Source: Paenibacillus tyrphae (lineage in GTDB: Bacteria > Bacillota > Bacilli > Paenibacillales > NBRC-103111). From it: a stretch of 64,000 nucleotides of DNA. The position numbers were made by a program, and so were the translations under genes. The notes beneath the pieces were generated by a model that worked only from the letters and a program-made list of their open reading frames with translations, searched no databases and was not told the DNA's origin. Shown here piece by piece: positions 39,966 to 48,351 of the stretch. Position 1 is the stretch's first letter. Every line of letters begins with the position of its first letter. The stretch lies in assembly GCF_027925525.1 (NCBI RefSeq), contig NZ_BSDJ01000035.1, positions 1-64,000 of the forward strand, read 5' to 3'.

Positions 39966-40240
39966 TTATGTATAAAATGCATAAGTATTCAGTGGAGTTG
40001 AACCACTCTATCATTTAAGAAAAGCTTACTCTAAGACCGAATATTTTTTCCTCGAAAATGCTTCGATAAGAAGTTTTTTTATTTTGCCGCGAGTTTTTGG
40101 GTAAAATCGTAGAAATTCGTTATTTTGCTTCGATTTATGTTAAACTAGGAGAAAATGCCCTAAAAGGGATTTGCCATCGAGCACGGTACCCATTAGAATG
40201 TTGTTAACCCAGAATCGACCCGATGAAATGAGGCCGTTTC
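39966..40240 (+). other. AT-rich leader region before the cyclo-ligase gene
   Basis: An AT-rich gap with several short hairpins: CTTC-GATAA-GAAG plus T7 (about 40063-40080, terminator-like), and CCCTAAAAGGG (about 40160-40170). I looked for 6S RNA (which precedes this gene in some proteobacteria) and a THF riboswitch and saw neither pattern. A start between about 40130 and 40150 would leave a leader of roughly 100 bases. Confidence 0.3.
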
Positions 40241-40876
40241 ATGAATATTAAAGAGAAAAAAATCGAACTTCGCCGCCAGGCCGAAGCGGTTCGTTCAGCC
40301 ATCCCAGAGGACGAGCGGAAGCGCAAGTCTGAGATCATCAGCGGCAAGCTGATCGAACGGTTGGAAGCGCTGCTTCGTCCCGAGCCGTCGATGAGAAGAC
40401 GTCCGACGCTGCTTACCTATATGCCGGTGAAAACTGAAGTGGACGTGACCCCAGTCATGGAAGCCTGCTGGGACCGTCCTTGGCGCGTCGTCGTCCCGAA
40501 GGTCGTGCCCGCCTATAAACAGATGAAGCTGTTCGAGGTGCGTTCATACGCCGACTTGGAGCGCGGAACGTGGGGAATCCGCGAGCCGATAGCCAAAGCG
40601 CAGCAGCTATTCGATATCCGGCAGGTGGATGTCGCGCTGGTTCCGGGACTGGCGTTCGATGCCCATATGGGCCGGCTTGGCTACGGCGGCGGCTTCTACG
40701 ATCGTTTTATGCAGCAATATGTCCGTACCGGCCTGCCGAAGCCTTATATTTTGGCGGCGGCTTACGAGGAGCAGTTGATCCCGGAAGTCCCGATGGGACT
40801 GTTCGATTTCCGGATCGACGAGCTGGTGACGGAAACCCGCATTGTGACGGAGAAGGGAGTGGATGTTCATGACTGA
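40241..40876 (+). CDS. 5-formyltetrahydrofolate cyclo-ligase
   Basis: A 211-aa enzyme (YqgN/MTHFS family) that uses ATP to convert 5-formyl-THF to 5,10-methenyl-THF. The N-terminal basic helix KKIELRRQAEAVR, the folate/ATP-binding TYMPVKTEVD near residue 67, and the hallmark GLAFDAHMGRLGYGGGFYDRF near 140 (glycine-rich phosphate loop; landmarks only) are present, followed by the C-terminal FD-RIDE-VTE end. Its last eight bases overlap moaC. It heads an operon-like run into the molybdopterin genes. Confidence 0.93.
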   Translation: MNIKEKKIELRRQAEAVRSAIPEDERKRKSEIISGKLIERLEALLRPEPSMRRRPTLLTYMPVKTEVDVTPVMEACWDRPWRVVVPKVVPAYKQMKLFEVRSYADLERGTWGIREPIAKAQQLFDIRQVDVALVPGLAFDAHMGRLGYGGGFYDRFMQQYVRTGLPKPYILAAAYEEQLIPEVPMGLFDFRIDELVTETRIVTEKGVDVHD

Positions 40877-41363
40877 GGAACGGCAGCCGTCTCCGCTTAC
40901 CCATCTGAACGAACAAGGCCGCGCGCGCATGGTGGACATTTCGGACAAGCAGGAAACCGTCCGTACGGCGACGGCCCGTACGACCGTTACGATGCTTCCG
41001 TCTACGCTGGAGTTGATCCGGCGGGGAGGCATCGCCAAAGGGGATGTACTGGCGGTCGCGCAGGTTGCCGCGGTCATGGCTGCCAAAAAAACGTCGGATT
41101 GGATTCCGATGTGCCATCCGATTGCGTTGACCGGCGTCGATGTCCGGTTTAGCGATAACGGAGAAGGGCAATTATACATCGAAGCGACCGTCCGCACGAA
41201 GGGACAGACCGGTGTGGAGATGGAGGCGCTCACGGCCGTATCCGCCGCGGCGCTGACGGTCTACGATATGTGCAAGGCTGCGGAGAAAACGATGCAGATC
41301 GGACCGACACTGCTGCTGAGCAAGACCGGCGGCAAGAGCGGGGATTTTCACGCAGTCCCATAG
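40869..41363 (+). CDS. moaC: cyclic pyranopterin monophosphate synthase
   Basis: A 164-aa MoaC that completes conversion of the GTP-derived intermediate to cPMP in molybdenum cofactor synthesis. MoaC motifs: MVDISDKQETVR near residue 19, IPMCHPIALTGVD near 75 with catalytic His, and GVEMEALTAVSAAALTVYDM near 112 with catalytic Lys and Glu region downstream (AAEKTM). ATG 40869 lies nine bases after GGGAG; ATG 40863 is in frame but too close. It overlaps the cyclo-ligase stop. MoaA is not in the window. Confidence 0.94.
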   Translation: MTEERQPSPLTHLNEQGRARMVDISDKQETVRTATARTTVTMLPSTLELIRRGGIAKGDVLAVAQVAAVMAAKKTSDWIPMCHPIALTGVDVRFSDNGEGQLYIEATVRTKGQTGVEMEALTAVSAAALTVYDMCKAAEKTMQIGPTLLLSKTGGKSGDFHAVP

Positions 41364-41396
41364 AGACTTAATGAGATCCGGGAGAGGAGCAGATGT

Positions 41397-41897
41397 ATGC
41401 GCTGGAAAGTGGCTATCTTGACCGCAAGCGACCGTGGTTCGCGCGGAGAGCGGGAAGACACGAGTGCACAGGTCATTCGGGAATTGATTGAAGAAGAAAT
41501 GAACGGCGAAATTATCGAATACCGTGTCGTGCCTGACGAGAAAGACGAAATTATGGCGGCGTTGATCGAAATGACGGATTATTTCCGGGCCGATCTCATT
41601 TTGACAACCGGAGGCACGGGTCTCGCGGTGCGGGATGTCACGCCGGAAGCGACTTTGAGCGTCATCGATCGTCACGCTCCGGGCTTTGCCGAAGCGATGC
41701 GCATGTATTCGCTGCAAAAGACGCCGCGCGCGATGCTCTCCCGGGCCGTGTCCGGGATTCGCGGCAAGACGCTGATCCTGAACTTGCCCGGCAGCCCCAA
41801 GGGGGTTTCGGAAAATTTATCCGCCGTCATCGACCAACTGCCTCACGCGCTTGCCATTCTGACCGGACGCGAGGGAGACCATGGCGATGAAGCATGA
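41397..41897 (+). CDS. mogA: MogA/MoaB-family molybdopterin adenylyltransferase
   Basis: A 166-aa molybdopterin-binding-fold protein. Key segments are ILTASDRGSRGEREDTS near residue 7, LILTTGGTGLAVRDVTPEA near 68 (TGGTG pterin-binding loop and catalytic Asp), and LNLPGSPKGVSENL near 130. It adenylates molybdopterin before Mo insertion. GGGAGAGGAG precedes the ATG. The 3' end overlaps the MoeA-like gene. MoaB and MogA subfamilies are hard to separate by eye. Confidence 0.9.
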   Translation: MRWKVAILTASDRGSRGEREDTSAQVIRELIEEEMNGEIIEYRVVPDEKDEIMAALIEMTDYFRADLILTTGGTGLAVRDVTPEATLSVIDRHAPGFAEAMRMYSLQKTPRAMLSRAVSGIRGKTLILNLPGSPKGVSENLSAVIDQLPHALAILTGREGDHGDEA

Positions 41898-42891
41898 TTC
41901 GATGCTCGAAGAGGTTCCTGTGGAACAAGCCGTCGGCATGGTACTTGCACATGATTTGACCCAGATTATTCCCGGCAAGTTCAAGGGCCGCCTGTTTAAA
42001 AAAGGACACGTGATCCGCGAGGAGGATATCCCGGCGCTGCTCAGCATCGGCAAGGAGCATATTTACACGCTTCGTCTGCAGCAAGGTTATCTGCACGAAG
42101 ACGAAGCGGCTCTGCGGATGGCGAAGGCCGCGCAGGGAGCCGGCGTCACGTTGACTGAGCCGCACGAAGGCAAAGTCACGCTGAAGTCTGCGATCCATGG
42201 TCTGGTCAAGATCGACAAAGACCGGATCGACCAAGTCAATTCGCTGGATCAAGTCATCATGTCGACCGTGAAAACGAATACGGTGGCGGAACCCGGCCGT
42301 TCCTTGATGGGGACCCGCGTCATTCCGCTTGTTATAGAAGAAGACCGCATTGAAGTTGTTGAGCGCATCGCCGCTTCCATGGGACAGCCCATGGTGGAGG
42401 TCAAGCCGTTCCGTCCGCTGCGGGCAGGACTGATCACAACAGGCAGCGAGGTGTTCAAGGGCCGGATTGAGGATAAGTTCGGTCCCGTCGTACGCAGCAA
42501 GCTTGCGGCGCTCGGCTCGGAAGTGATCGAGCAGCGGTTTGCGCCGGACGACAGCGAAACGATCGTACAGGAAATCCGCCGCTTCCTGGAGGAAGACCGC
42601 GCGGATCTTATTCTCGTTACCGGCGGCATGTCCGTAGACCCGGACGACCGGACGCCCGGCGCCATCAAACGTGCCGGAGCGTCCGTTGTCAGCTACGGCA
42701 CCCCGATGCTTCCCGGTTCTATGCTTTTGATGGGCTATCTGGACGGCGTTCCGATTATGGGGCTGCCCGGCTGCGTCATGCACGACCCGTACACGTCGTT
42801 TGACGTTCTGCTGCCGCGCATTTGTGCGGGAGAAACGATTACCCGGGCGGATATTACCGAGCTCGGCTACGGCGGGCTTTACGGCTGCTAG
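41887..42891 (+). CDS. short MoeA-like molybdopterin-binding protein
   Basis: About 334 aa. The C-terminal half has the MoCF fold with ITTGSEVFKGRIEDKF near 180, LILVTGGMSVDPDDRTPGAI near 240 (TGG loop and acidic cluster) and GLPGCVMHDPYTSFDV near 295. The N-terminal half resembles the first part of MoeA, but the protein is about 70 residues shorter than typical MoeA (about 410) and lacks its C-terminal domain IV. It probably inserts molybdate or handles the cofactor. ATG 41887 is nine bases after GGGAG; ATG 41881 is an alternative. Overlaps mogA. Confidence 0.82.
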   Translation: MKHDSMLEEVPVEQAVGMVLAHDLTQIIPGKFKGRLFKKGHVIREEDIPALLSIGKEHIYTLRLQQGYLHEDEAALRMAKAAQGAGVTLTEPHEGKVTLKSAIHGLVKIDKDRIDQVNSLDQVIMSTVKTNTVAEPGRSLMGTRVIPLVIEEDRIEVVERIAASMGQPMVEVKPFRPLRAGLITTGSEVFKGRIEDKFGPVVRSKLAALGSEVIEQRFAPDDSETIVQEIRRFLEEDRADLILVTGGMSVDPDDRTPGAIKRAGASVVSYGTPMLPGSMLLMGYLDGVPIMGLPGCVMHDPYTSFDVLLPRICAGETITRADITELGYGGLYGC

Positions 42892-42933
42892 TTGATGAAC
42901 AGGTAACATCTCCACTGAAGGAGGATACTCGAT

Positions 42934-43197
42934 ATGCTCGGAAATATAGGATTTAGCGAAATTTTGCTCATCGGCCTCATTGCTCTACTATTGTTCGGCC
43001 CGAACAAGCTGCCGGAGCTTGGCCGGGCACTAGGCAAGACGCTGCGCGAGTTCAAGCAGGGCGCCCGCGATCTGATGAATACGGATGCACCTCAGCCGCC
43101 GCGTCAAGACGTTACGCCGCCGGCGCCTGCTCAGCAGCCACAGCCGCATGCTGTACAGCCAGAAGCGAGACAAGACTCGCGTCGTTTGCCGGATTAG
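42934..43197 (+). CDS. tatA: Sec-independent protein translocase TatA
   Basis: An 87-aa TatA/E protein: one N-terminal membrane helix (residues about 7-21), the FGPNKLPELGRALGK hinge and amphipathic helix, then a Pro/Gln-rich cytoplasmic tail. TatA oligomers form the pore that passes folded twin-arginine precursors. GAAGGAGG precedes the ATG. Placement after molybdenum-cofactor genes fits, since many Mo enzymes are Tat substrates. Confidence 0.95.
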   Translation: MLGNIGFSEILLIGLIALLLFGPNKLPELGRALGKTLREFKQGARDLMNTDAPQPPRQDVTPPAPAQQPQPHAVQPEARQDSRRLPD

Positions 43198-43244
43198 GGA
43201 GGCTCTTGTACTCCCGATTTAGACCGTGTGGAAGGTGAACCGTT

Positions 43245-44012
43245 ATGGAACATGATGAAGGCATGACGCTGGTGGAGCATCTGGCGGAGCTGCGCAAACG
43301 AATTATTTGGGTGCTGCTTGTCCTGATCGTCGGCATGGTGGTCGGGCTGCTCGTGGCCAAGCCGTTAATTAATTATTTGAAAAGCGTTTCTCCGATCGCT
43401 AACATGAACTGGTATGTGTTTTCCCCGTGGGACCCGATTAAGATGTATATGAGCTTTTCTCTGGTTACCGGCCTTCTGGTCACGCTTCCGTTTGCTTTAT
43501 ACCAGATCTGGGCTTTCCTGAAGCCAGGGCTTCGTGAAGTAGAACAAAAAGCCTCATTAATCTTCATCCCTTTTGCGTTCCTTATGTTTTTGCTTGGTTT
43601 GGCGTTTGGTTACTTTATCGTTTTTAAAATGGCATTCTTGTTTACGACGGCGATTAGTCAAAGCTTGGAGCTGAACGAAAACTTCGGCATCGCGCAATAT
43701 TTTACGTTCATGTTCAATATATTGATTCCGATCGCACTCGTTTTCGAGCTGCCGATTGTTGTGATGTTTTTGACCAAAATCCGCCTGCTCAATCCGCTGC
43801 TTCTCCGCAAACTGCGCCGTTACGCGTATTTGGCGCTCGTCATAATCGCCACGATGATTACACCGCCGGATGCCGTGTCCGCCATTATCGTCGCTGTGCC
43901 GATGATTATTTTATACGAGTTCAGCGTCTACCTGTCGGCGCTTGTCTACCGGAAGCAGTTGCTGCAGGATCAAGCCTGGGAGGCGGAAAGCTCCGCAAAG
44001 TCTGTCGAATGA
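43245..44012 (+). CDS. tatC: Sec-independent protein translocase TatC
   Basis: A 255-aa six-helix membrane protein, the twin-arginine signal receptor. The N-terminal MTLVEHLAELRKRI segment, the FSPWDPIKMYMSF loop near residue 65, PGLREVEQKA near 95 (conserved Pro and Glu) and the ITPPDAVS turn near 205 are all TatC hallmarks. With tatA it makes a minimal two-component Tat system of the Bacillus type. A terminator overlaps its stop codon. Confidence 0.96.
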   Translation: MEHDEGMTLVEHLAELRKRIIWVLLVLIVGMVVGLLVAKPLINYLKSVSPIANMNWYVFSPWDPIKMYMSFSLVTGLLVTLPFALYQIWAFLKPGLREVEQKASLIFIPFAFLMFLLGLAFGYFIVFKMAFLFTTAISQSLELNENFGIAQYFTFMFNILIPIALVFELPIVVMFLTKIRLLNPLLLRKLRRYAYLALVIIATMITPPDAVSAIIVAVPMIILYEFSVYLSALVYRKQLLQDQAWEAESSAKSVE

Positions 44013-44023
44013 CAGGCTTTTTT
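43999..44023 (+). terminator. terminator of tatAC overlapping the tatC stop
   Basis: AGTCTGTC / GACAGGCT stem with a GAAT loop and T-run; the loop contains the tatC stop codon region. Confidence 0.7.
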
Positions 44024-44096
44024 GTTTGTCGGCTTGTCGTATATTTTGGAAAGGGCTGGATACAATGATTGAGGTGTGAAAATGTTGTAAAACCAC

Positions 44097-44125
44097 TTGC
44101 AAAATTGATGGGAAATAGTTATCAT
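44097..44125 (+). promoter_or_regulatory. SigA promoter of groESL
   Basis: TTGCAA (44097-44102), 17-base spacer, TATCAT (44120-44125); start expected near 44132, just before CIRCE. Confidence 0.7.
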
Positions 44126-44136
44126 AAGAATTGTTG

Positions 44137-44163
44137 TTAGCACTAAAGACGTTTGAGTGCTAA
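44137..44163 (+). promoter_or_regulatory. CIRCE element (HrcA operator)
   Basis: TTAGCACTA-N9-GAGTGCTAA matches the CIRCE inverted repeat TTAGCACTC-N9-GAGTGCTAA with one mismatch. It lies at the start of the groESL transcript, predicting heat-shock control by HrcA. Confidence 0.95.
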
Positions 44164-44210
44164 TAAGATAAACCATCGTTACCCTAATATCAAAAGGAGG
44201 CTATTTTCTC

Positions 44211-44492
44211 ATGATCAAACCGTTGGGTGATCGCGTAGTCATTGAAGCCATCGCTAAGGAGGAAACGACCGCAAGCGGTATCGTACTGCCTGACACGGCG
44301 AAAGAGAAGCCGCAAGAAGGCAAAGTCGTAGCTGTAGGCAGCGGTACACTCAAAGACGGCGAGCGCGTTGCGCTTGAGCTGAAAGAAGGCGACCGCGTGA
44401 TTTTCTCCAAGTACGCCGGTACTGAAGTAAAATTCGAAGGCCGCGAGCTGCTGATTATGCGTGAGAGCGACGTTCTGGCCGTTCTGGCTTAA
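44211..44492 (+). CDS. groS: co-chaperonin GroES
   Basis: A 93-aa GroES: IKPLGDRVVIE start, the mobile loop EETTASGIVLPDTAKEKPQEG (landmark, residues 17-37) and the roof hairpin VGSGTLKDGERV. It caps GroEL rings during protein folding. AAAGGAGG precedes the ATG; groEL follows 99 bases later in the same transcript. Confidence 0.98.
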   Translation: MIKPLGDRVVIEAIAKEETTASGIVLPDTAKEKPQEGKVVAVGSGTLKDGERVALELKEGDRVIFSKYAGTEVKFEGRELLIMRESDVLAVLA

Positions 44493-44591
44493 GAACCAAC
44501 GCCTCGATTCGATACTTAAGTTCTAGTAATTTACTTACGAAAATATTCGAACCGTTAAAAATATACGATTAATTCTCGGGAGGGTTCATTC

Positions 44592-46226
44592 ATGGCAAAA
44601 GAAATTAAGTTCAGTGAAGACGCTCGCCGCGCGATGCTTCGCGGGGTTGACGCGCTTGCGAATGCCGTAAAAGTTACCTTGGGACCGAAAGGCCGTAACG
44701 TCGTGCTGGAGAAAAAATTCGGCAGCCCGCTCATCACCAATGACGGTGTGACGATCGCGAAAGAAATCGAACTCGAAGATGCTTTCGAGAACATGGGCGC
44801 TCAACTTGTAAAAGAAGTAGCGACCAAAACAAACGACGTTGCCGGCGACGGTACGACGACGGCTACGGTTCTGGCTCAAGCGATCATTCGCGAAGGTCTG
44901 AAAAACGTAACGGCTGGCGCTAACCCGATGGTTATCCGCAAAGGCATTGACAAAGCCGTTCGTGCAGCGGTAGAAGAGCTCGCGAAAATCTCCAAAACGA
45001 TCGAAGGCAAACAATCCATCGCTCAAGTAGCGGCAATCTCCGCTGCTGACGACGAAGTAGGCCAACTGATCGCAGAAGCGATGGAAAAAGTGGGCAAAGA
45101 CGGCGTAATCACCGTAGAAGAGTCCAAAGGCTTCGCAACGGAGCTGGAAGTGGTTGAAGGCATGCAGTTCGACCGCGGTTACATCTCCCCGTACATGATC
45201 ACGGACACGGACAAAATGGAAGCCGTTCTGGATAACCCGTACATCCTGATCACGGACAAAAAGATCACCAACATTCAAGAAATCCTGCCTGTCTTGGAGA
45301 AAGTCGTTCAATCCGGCAAGCAGCTTCTGATCATCGCAGAAGACGTAGAAGGCGAAGCTCTGGCGACTCTCGTCGTGAACAGACTGCGTGGTACGTTCAC
45401 TTGCGTAGCGGTTAAAGCTCCTGGCTTCGGCGACCGCCGCAAAGCTATGCTCGGCGACATCGCTGCCTTGACTGGCGGCCAAGTGATCACCGAAGAGCTC
45501 GGTCTTGAGTTGAAATCCACGACTCCGGACCAACTCGGTTCCGCTCGTCAAATCCGTGTTACGAAAGAAAACACGATCATCGTTGACGGCGCAGGCGACA
45601 AAAAAGACATCGGTACGCGCGTATCGCAAATCCGTGCTCAACTGGAAGAAACCACTTCCGATTTCGATAAAGAAAAACTGCAAGAGCGCCTTGCAAAATT
45701 GGCTGGCGGCGTAGCTGTCGTAAAAGTCGGCGCTGCTACCGAAACCGAGCTGAAAGAGCGCAAACTGCGCATCGAAGACGCTCTGAACGCTACGCGTGCA
45801 GCAGTAGAAGAAGGTATCGTTGCAGGCGGCGGTACGGCCCTCGTGAACGTCTACGCAGCTGTAGAAGCTGTGCAAGCTGAAGGCGACGAGAAAACAGGCG
45901 TAAACATCATTCTGCGCGCTCTGGAAGAGCCTGTTCGCACGATCGCAGCAAACGCAGGTCAAGAAGGCTCCGTTATCGTTGAGCGCCTGAAAAAAGAATC
46001 CGTTGGCATCGGCTACAACGCCGCTACCAGCGAATGGGTGAACATGATCGAAGCGGGTATCGTTGACCCGGCGAAAGTAACTCGCTCCGCCCTGCAAAAC
46101 GCAGCTTCCGTTGCAGCTATGTTCCTGACAACCGAAGCCGTTATCGCAGACAAACCGGAAAAAGACAAACCTGCTATGCCTGACATGGGCGGCATGGGTG
46201 GAATGGGCGGCATGGGCGGATTCTAA
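44592..46226 (+). CDS. groL: chaperonin GroEL
   Basis: A 544-aa GroEL with the ATP-binding TLGPKGRNVVL (29-39), DGTTTATVLAQ near 86 with the catalytic Asp region, AAVEEGIVAGGGTAL near 402 and the Gly/Met-rich tail GGMGGMGGMGGF. It forms the double-ring folding chamber with GroES. CGGGAGGG lies ahead of the ATG. Codon use is strongly biased, as expected for a highly expressed gene. A long antisense open frame over the gene is a codon-bias artefact. Confidence 0.99.
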   Translation: MAKEIKFSEDARRAMLRGVDALANAVKVTLGPKGRNVVLEKKFGSPLITNDGVTIAKEIELEDAFENMGAQLVKEVATKTNDVAGDGTTTATVLAQAIIREGLKNVTAGANPMVIRKGIDKAVRAAVEELAKISKTIEGKQSIAQVAAISAADDEVGQLIAEAMEKVGKDGVITVEESKGFATELEVVEGMQFDRGYISPYMITDTDKMEAVLDNPYILITDKKITNIQEILPVLEKVVQSGKQLLIIAEDVEGEALATLVVNRLRGTFTCVAVKAPGFGDRRKAMLGDIAALTGGQVITEELGLELKSTTPDQLGSARQIRVTKENTIIVDGAGDKKDIGTRVSQIRAQLEETTSDFDKEKLQERLAKLAGGVAVVKVGAATETELKERKLRIEDALNATRAAVEEGIVAGGGTALVNVYAAVEAVQAEGDEKTGVNIILRALEEPVRTIAANAGQEGSVIVERLKKESVGIGYNAATSEWVNMIEAGIVDPAKVTRSALQNAASVAAMFLTTEAVIADKPEKDKPAMPDMGGMGGMGGMGGF

Positions 46227-46242
46227 TCCGACCTTAGCCCGC

Positions 46243-46279
46243 AAAAACGGCAGCATCCTTCGGGATGGCTGCCGTTTTT
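46243..46279 (+). terminator. terminator of groESL
   Basis: AAAAACGGCAGCATCC / GGGATGGCTGCCGTTTTT with a TTC loop. Confidence 0.92.
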
Positions 46280-46484
46280 GTTATGGTTGGGTGTGTCGAT
46301 ACTATAAAGGAGAGAATCTCTGAGGTTTGCGAAATGCTGTTTTAAAGGCCTGCTCATAAAATAGGCTCTGGGGGATTAATTAAGCATTTTACGGTCTTAA
46401 TAGGGCGGTACTCGTGTCTCAGGGTATACCTTAATCGCTTGTCTTTAATATGATCGGTAAAGCATCACACTTTTTAAGGTTAAA
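46280..46484. other. intergenic stretch after groEL
   Basis: About 205 bases between two terminators of convergent genes. I see no ORF of note, no promoter and no repeat. Confidence 0.5.
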
Positions 46485-46519
46485 AAAATAAAAGACCCGG
46501 CACCAAAGGTACCAGGTCT
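46485..46519 (-). terminator. terminator of the SLH-protein gene
   Basis: On the minus strand AGACCTGGTACC / GGTGCCGGGTCT with a TTT loop, then TTTATTTTTTT. Confidence 0.88.
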
Positions 46520-46535
46520 CCTAAAGCATTAAAGA

Positions 46536-48194
46536 TTAATTAATGAAGTCAGCCAGTTTGAGGTAACGTTTCAGCATCGTAGCTGCTTGCGAACGAGTTG
46601 CTTTCTCAGCAGAACCGATGGTGTCGTCAGTCAGACCATTGATGATGCCAGCATTTACGGCAGCAGCAATTTCTTTCTTAGCCCAAACGATTTTGGAAGA
46701 GTCTTTGAATTTTGCAAGCAGTTGAGCTTGGTTCGACTCGGAAACATCGGAAGCTACGCCTGCATAAGACAGGGAACGGATGATCATAGCAGCCAGTTCT
46801 TCACGAGTGATTTGTGCATCCGGACGGAACGTGTTGTCTTCATAGCCATTGATGATGCCTGCCTTGGAAGCCGCTGCTACTACGCCAGCGTACCAAGCGG
46901 AAGCATTAATGTCAGTGAAATACGTATTAGCCGTTACGGAGTTCAGACCCAAGGAACGAACAACCAGTGCTGCAAATTCTGCGCGAGTAATGTTGCGGTC
47001 CGGTTGGAATTGTTTGTCGGCTGCGCCTTCAACCACCAATTTGTTAGCAAGCAGCTCAACGTCTGCTTTGGACCAGTGGGAAGCGAGATCTTCAAACGAT
47101 TTGCTTGCTTCGATTACCGTGTAGATGCTGTTGCCGTTACGTTTCAACGTTGCAACGGTTTGACCGTCTTTCGATTCGAACGTAGAAGGCACAAAGCTCA
47201 GCTTCTTCGTTGTTTCGTTGTAAAGAGCGCCGGTTGCTTTTTTAGCATCCAGGTTTTTGTTAACGTTCAACGTACGGGAAACATAAGTGCTGCCGAAATC
47301 AACATTAACAGACTTGCTGTTGCCGGAAGCTGTTACGTTGAAGTCAACAGATGTGGCAATCGGGTTGCCGCCAGCAGCATATACTGCTTTTGTTACATCT
47401 TCAGCTGCAGTACCCGTTACTTTTGCAATCGTTACATTGATTTTCGTTTCTTTCAGTTCAGCGCCCAATTCTTTCGCGAGTGCTTCGAATTTCATAGCAG
47501 CCAGCGGAAGAGTATAAGTGCCGTTGTCGTTGATGATTGTTACAGAAATAGCACCTTTTTTCAGCGCTTCTGCCAATACATCAGCCGGGATGGCAAGTTT
47601 TTCGCCTTTGATTTTGATTTTAACTTCTTTGGAGTTTTCAAAAGCTCTTTGTAAGGTGTAGGCGTCAATAGAATCACCGGATACTTCGATAACGCCGTTG
47701 TTGGAAGAAATCCAACCACCGCCGCCGCCCCAACCGCTAGAACCGGTGGAGGTAGTCGGAGCTTGACCGCTGTTCAGTGCGTAAGTTTGATTGCGGTCGT
47801 TACCGTAGTAGGTTACCATATAGACGCTGTCCGGAACGGTAGGATTTGTCCAGCTAAAGTCAAAGTCGAAGTATGTAACCTTATCAACCGTTCTGTAGGT
47901 TACGTTAGAAGTCGTGATAAGCAGATCTTTGTGGTAAGCATCCGAATATACACTTAAAGATACGCTTTTTTCTTTGTCATAGGTATTGGTATATACGGAA
48001 CCAGAAACAGTTTTGGTGTACTTATCATACTTCAAACTACCAAAATCAATACCAGCAAATGCAAGCACAGGCACTAGCGTCGAAGCGATCATGATTCCGG
48101 CCAATGCTTGGGATGTTTTTTTCAATACAGTCGATTTCACTTGGGTCTTGCTCCTTTCAGAATTGTAAACATTTTTTTTCTCTATTTGACTCAT
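46536..48194 (-). CDS. S-layer-homology (SLH) domain surface protein
   Basis: A 552-aa exported protein. N-terminal region with a signal peptide after a basic stretch (hydrophobic about 31-47, ending LAFA), beta-rich extracellular part with a Ser/Gly-rich WGGGGGW linker near 155, and three C-terminal SLH repeats (about 365-552) with the motifs ITRAE, ITREE and, degenerate, ATRSQ. SLH trimers bind pyruvylated wall polymer and anchor the protein to the wall. ATG 48194 follows GGAGGTG by eight bases; a GTG at 48206 overlaps that site. Ser/Thr/Tyr-rich parts could carry glycan made by the neighbouring cluster; that is inference. It may be an S-layer or a minor surface protein. Confidence 0.88.
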   Translation of the reverse strand: MSQIEKKNVYNSERSKTQVKSTVLKKTSQALAGIMIASTLVPVLAFAGIDFGSLKYDKYTKTVSGSVYTNTYDKEKSVSLSVYSDAYHKDLLITTSNVTYRTVDKVTYFDFDFSWTNPTVPDSVYMVTYYGNDRNQTYALNSGQAPTTSTGSSGWGGGGGWISSNNGVIEVSGDSIDAYTLQRAFENSKEVKIKIKGEKLAIPADVLAEALKKGAISVTIINDNGTYTLPLAAMKFEALAKELGAELKETKINVTIAKVTGTAAEDVTKAVYAAGGNPIATSVDFNVTASGNSKSVNVDFGSTYVSRTLNVNKNLDAKKATGALYNETTKKLSFVPSTFESKDGQTVATLKRNGNSIYTVIEASKSFEDLASHWSKADVELLANKLVVEGAADKQFQPDRNITRAEFAALVVRSLGLNSVTANTYFTDINASAWYAGVVAAASKAGIINGYEDNTFRPDAQITREELAAMIIRSLSYAGVASDVSESNQAQLLAKFKDSSKIVWAKKEIAAAVNAGIINGLTDDTIGSAEKATRSQAATMLKRYLKLADFIN

Positions 48195-48293
48195 TTCGCA
48201 TTTCACCTCCCTCCCTGAGTAGAATCACTAAACAATACCTTTTTCGATTAGAAATCGTCTTTAAGGCCTAGAATCTATTTTAGCATCATAGAC

Positions 48294-48340
48294 AAAAAAA
48301 TGGTAGCAAATTGTAGTGTAAATTTAGCTACCATTTTTTA
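48294..48340 (-). terminator. terminator of the ligase-like gene
   Basis: AAAAATGGTAGC / GCTACCATTTTT arms with a 19-base loop; T-rich on the minus-strand 3' side. Confidence 0.8.
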
Positions 48341-48351
48341 TAAAGATTTTT

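Noticed and set aside
39966..40240. 6S RNA or a THF riboswitch upstream of the cyclo-ligase gene
   Set aside because: Neither the 6S central bubble with long closing stem nor the THF aptamer core is visible.
41827..42915. 362-codon minus-strand ORF over the MoeA-like gene
   Set aside because: Shadow of a gene with clear MoCF motifs and coupled neighbours.
44586..46256. 556-codon minus-strand ORF over groEL
   Set aside because: Well-known type of antisense open frame caused by strong codon bias in groEL; no ribosome site.
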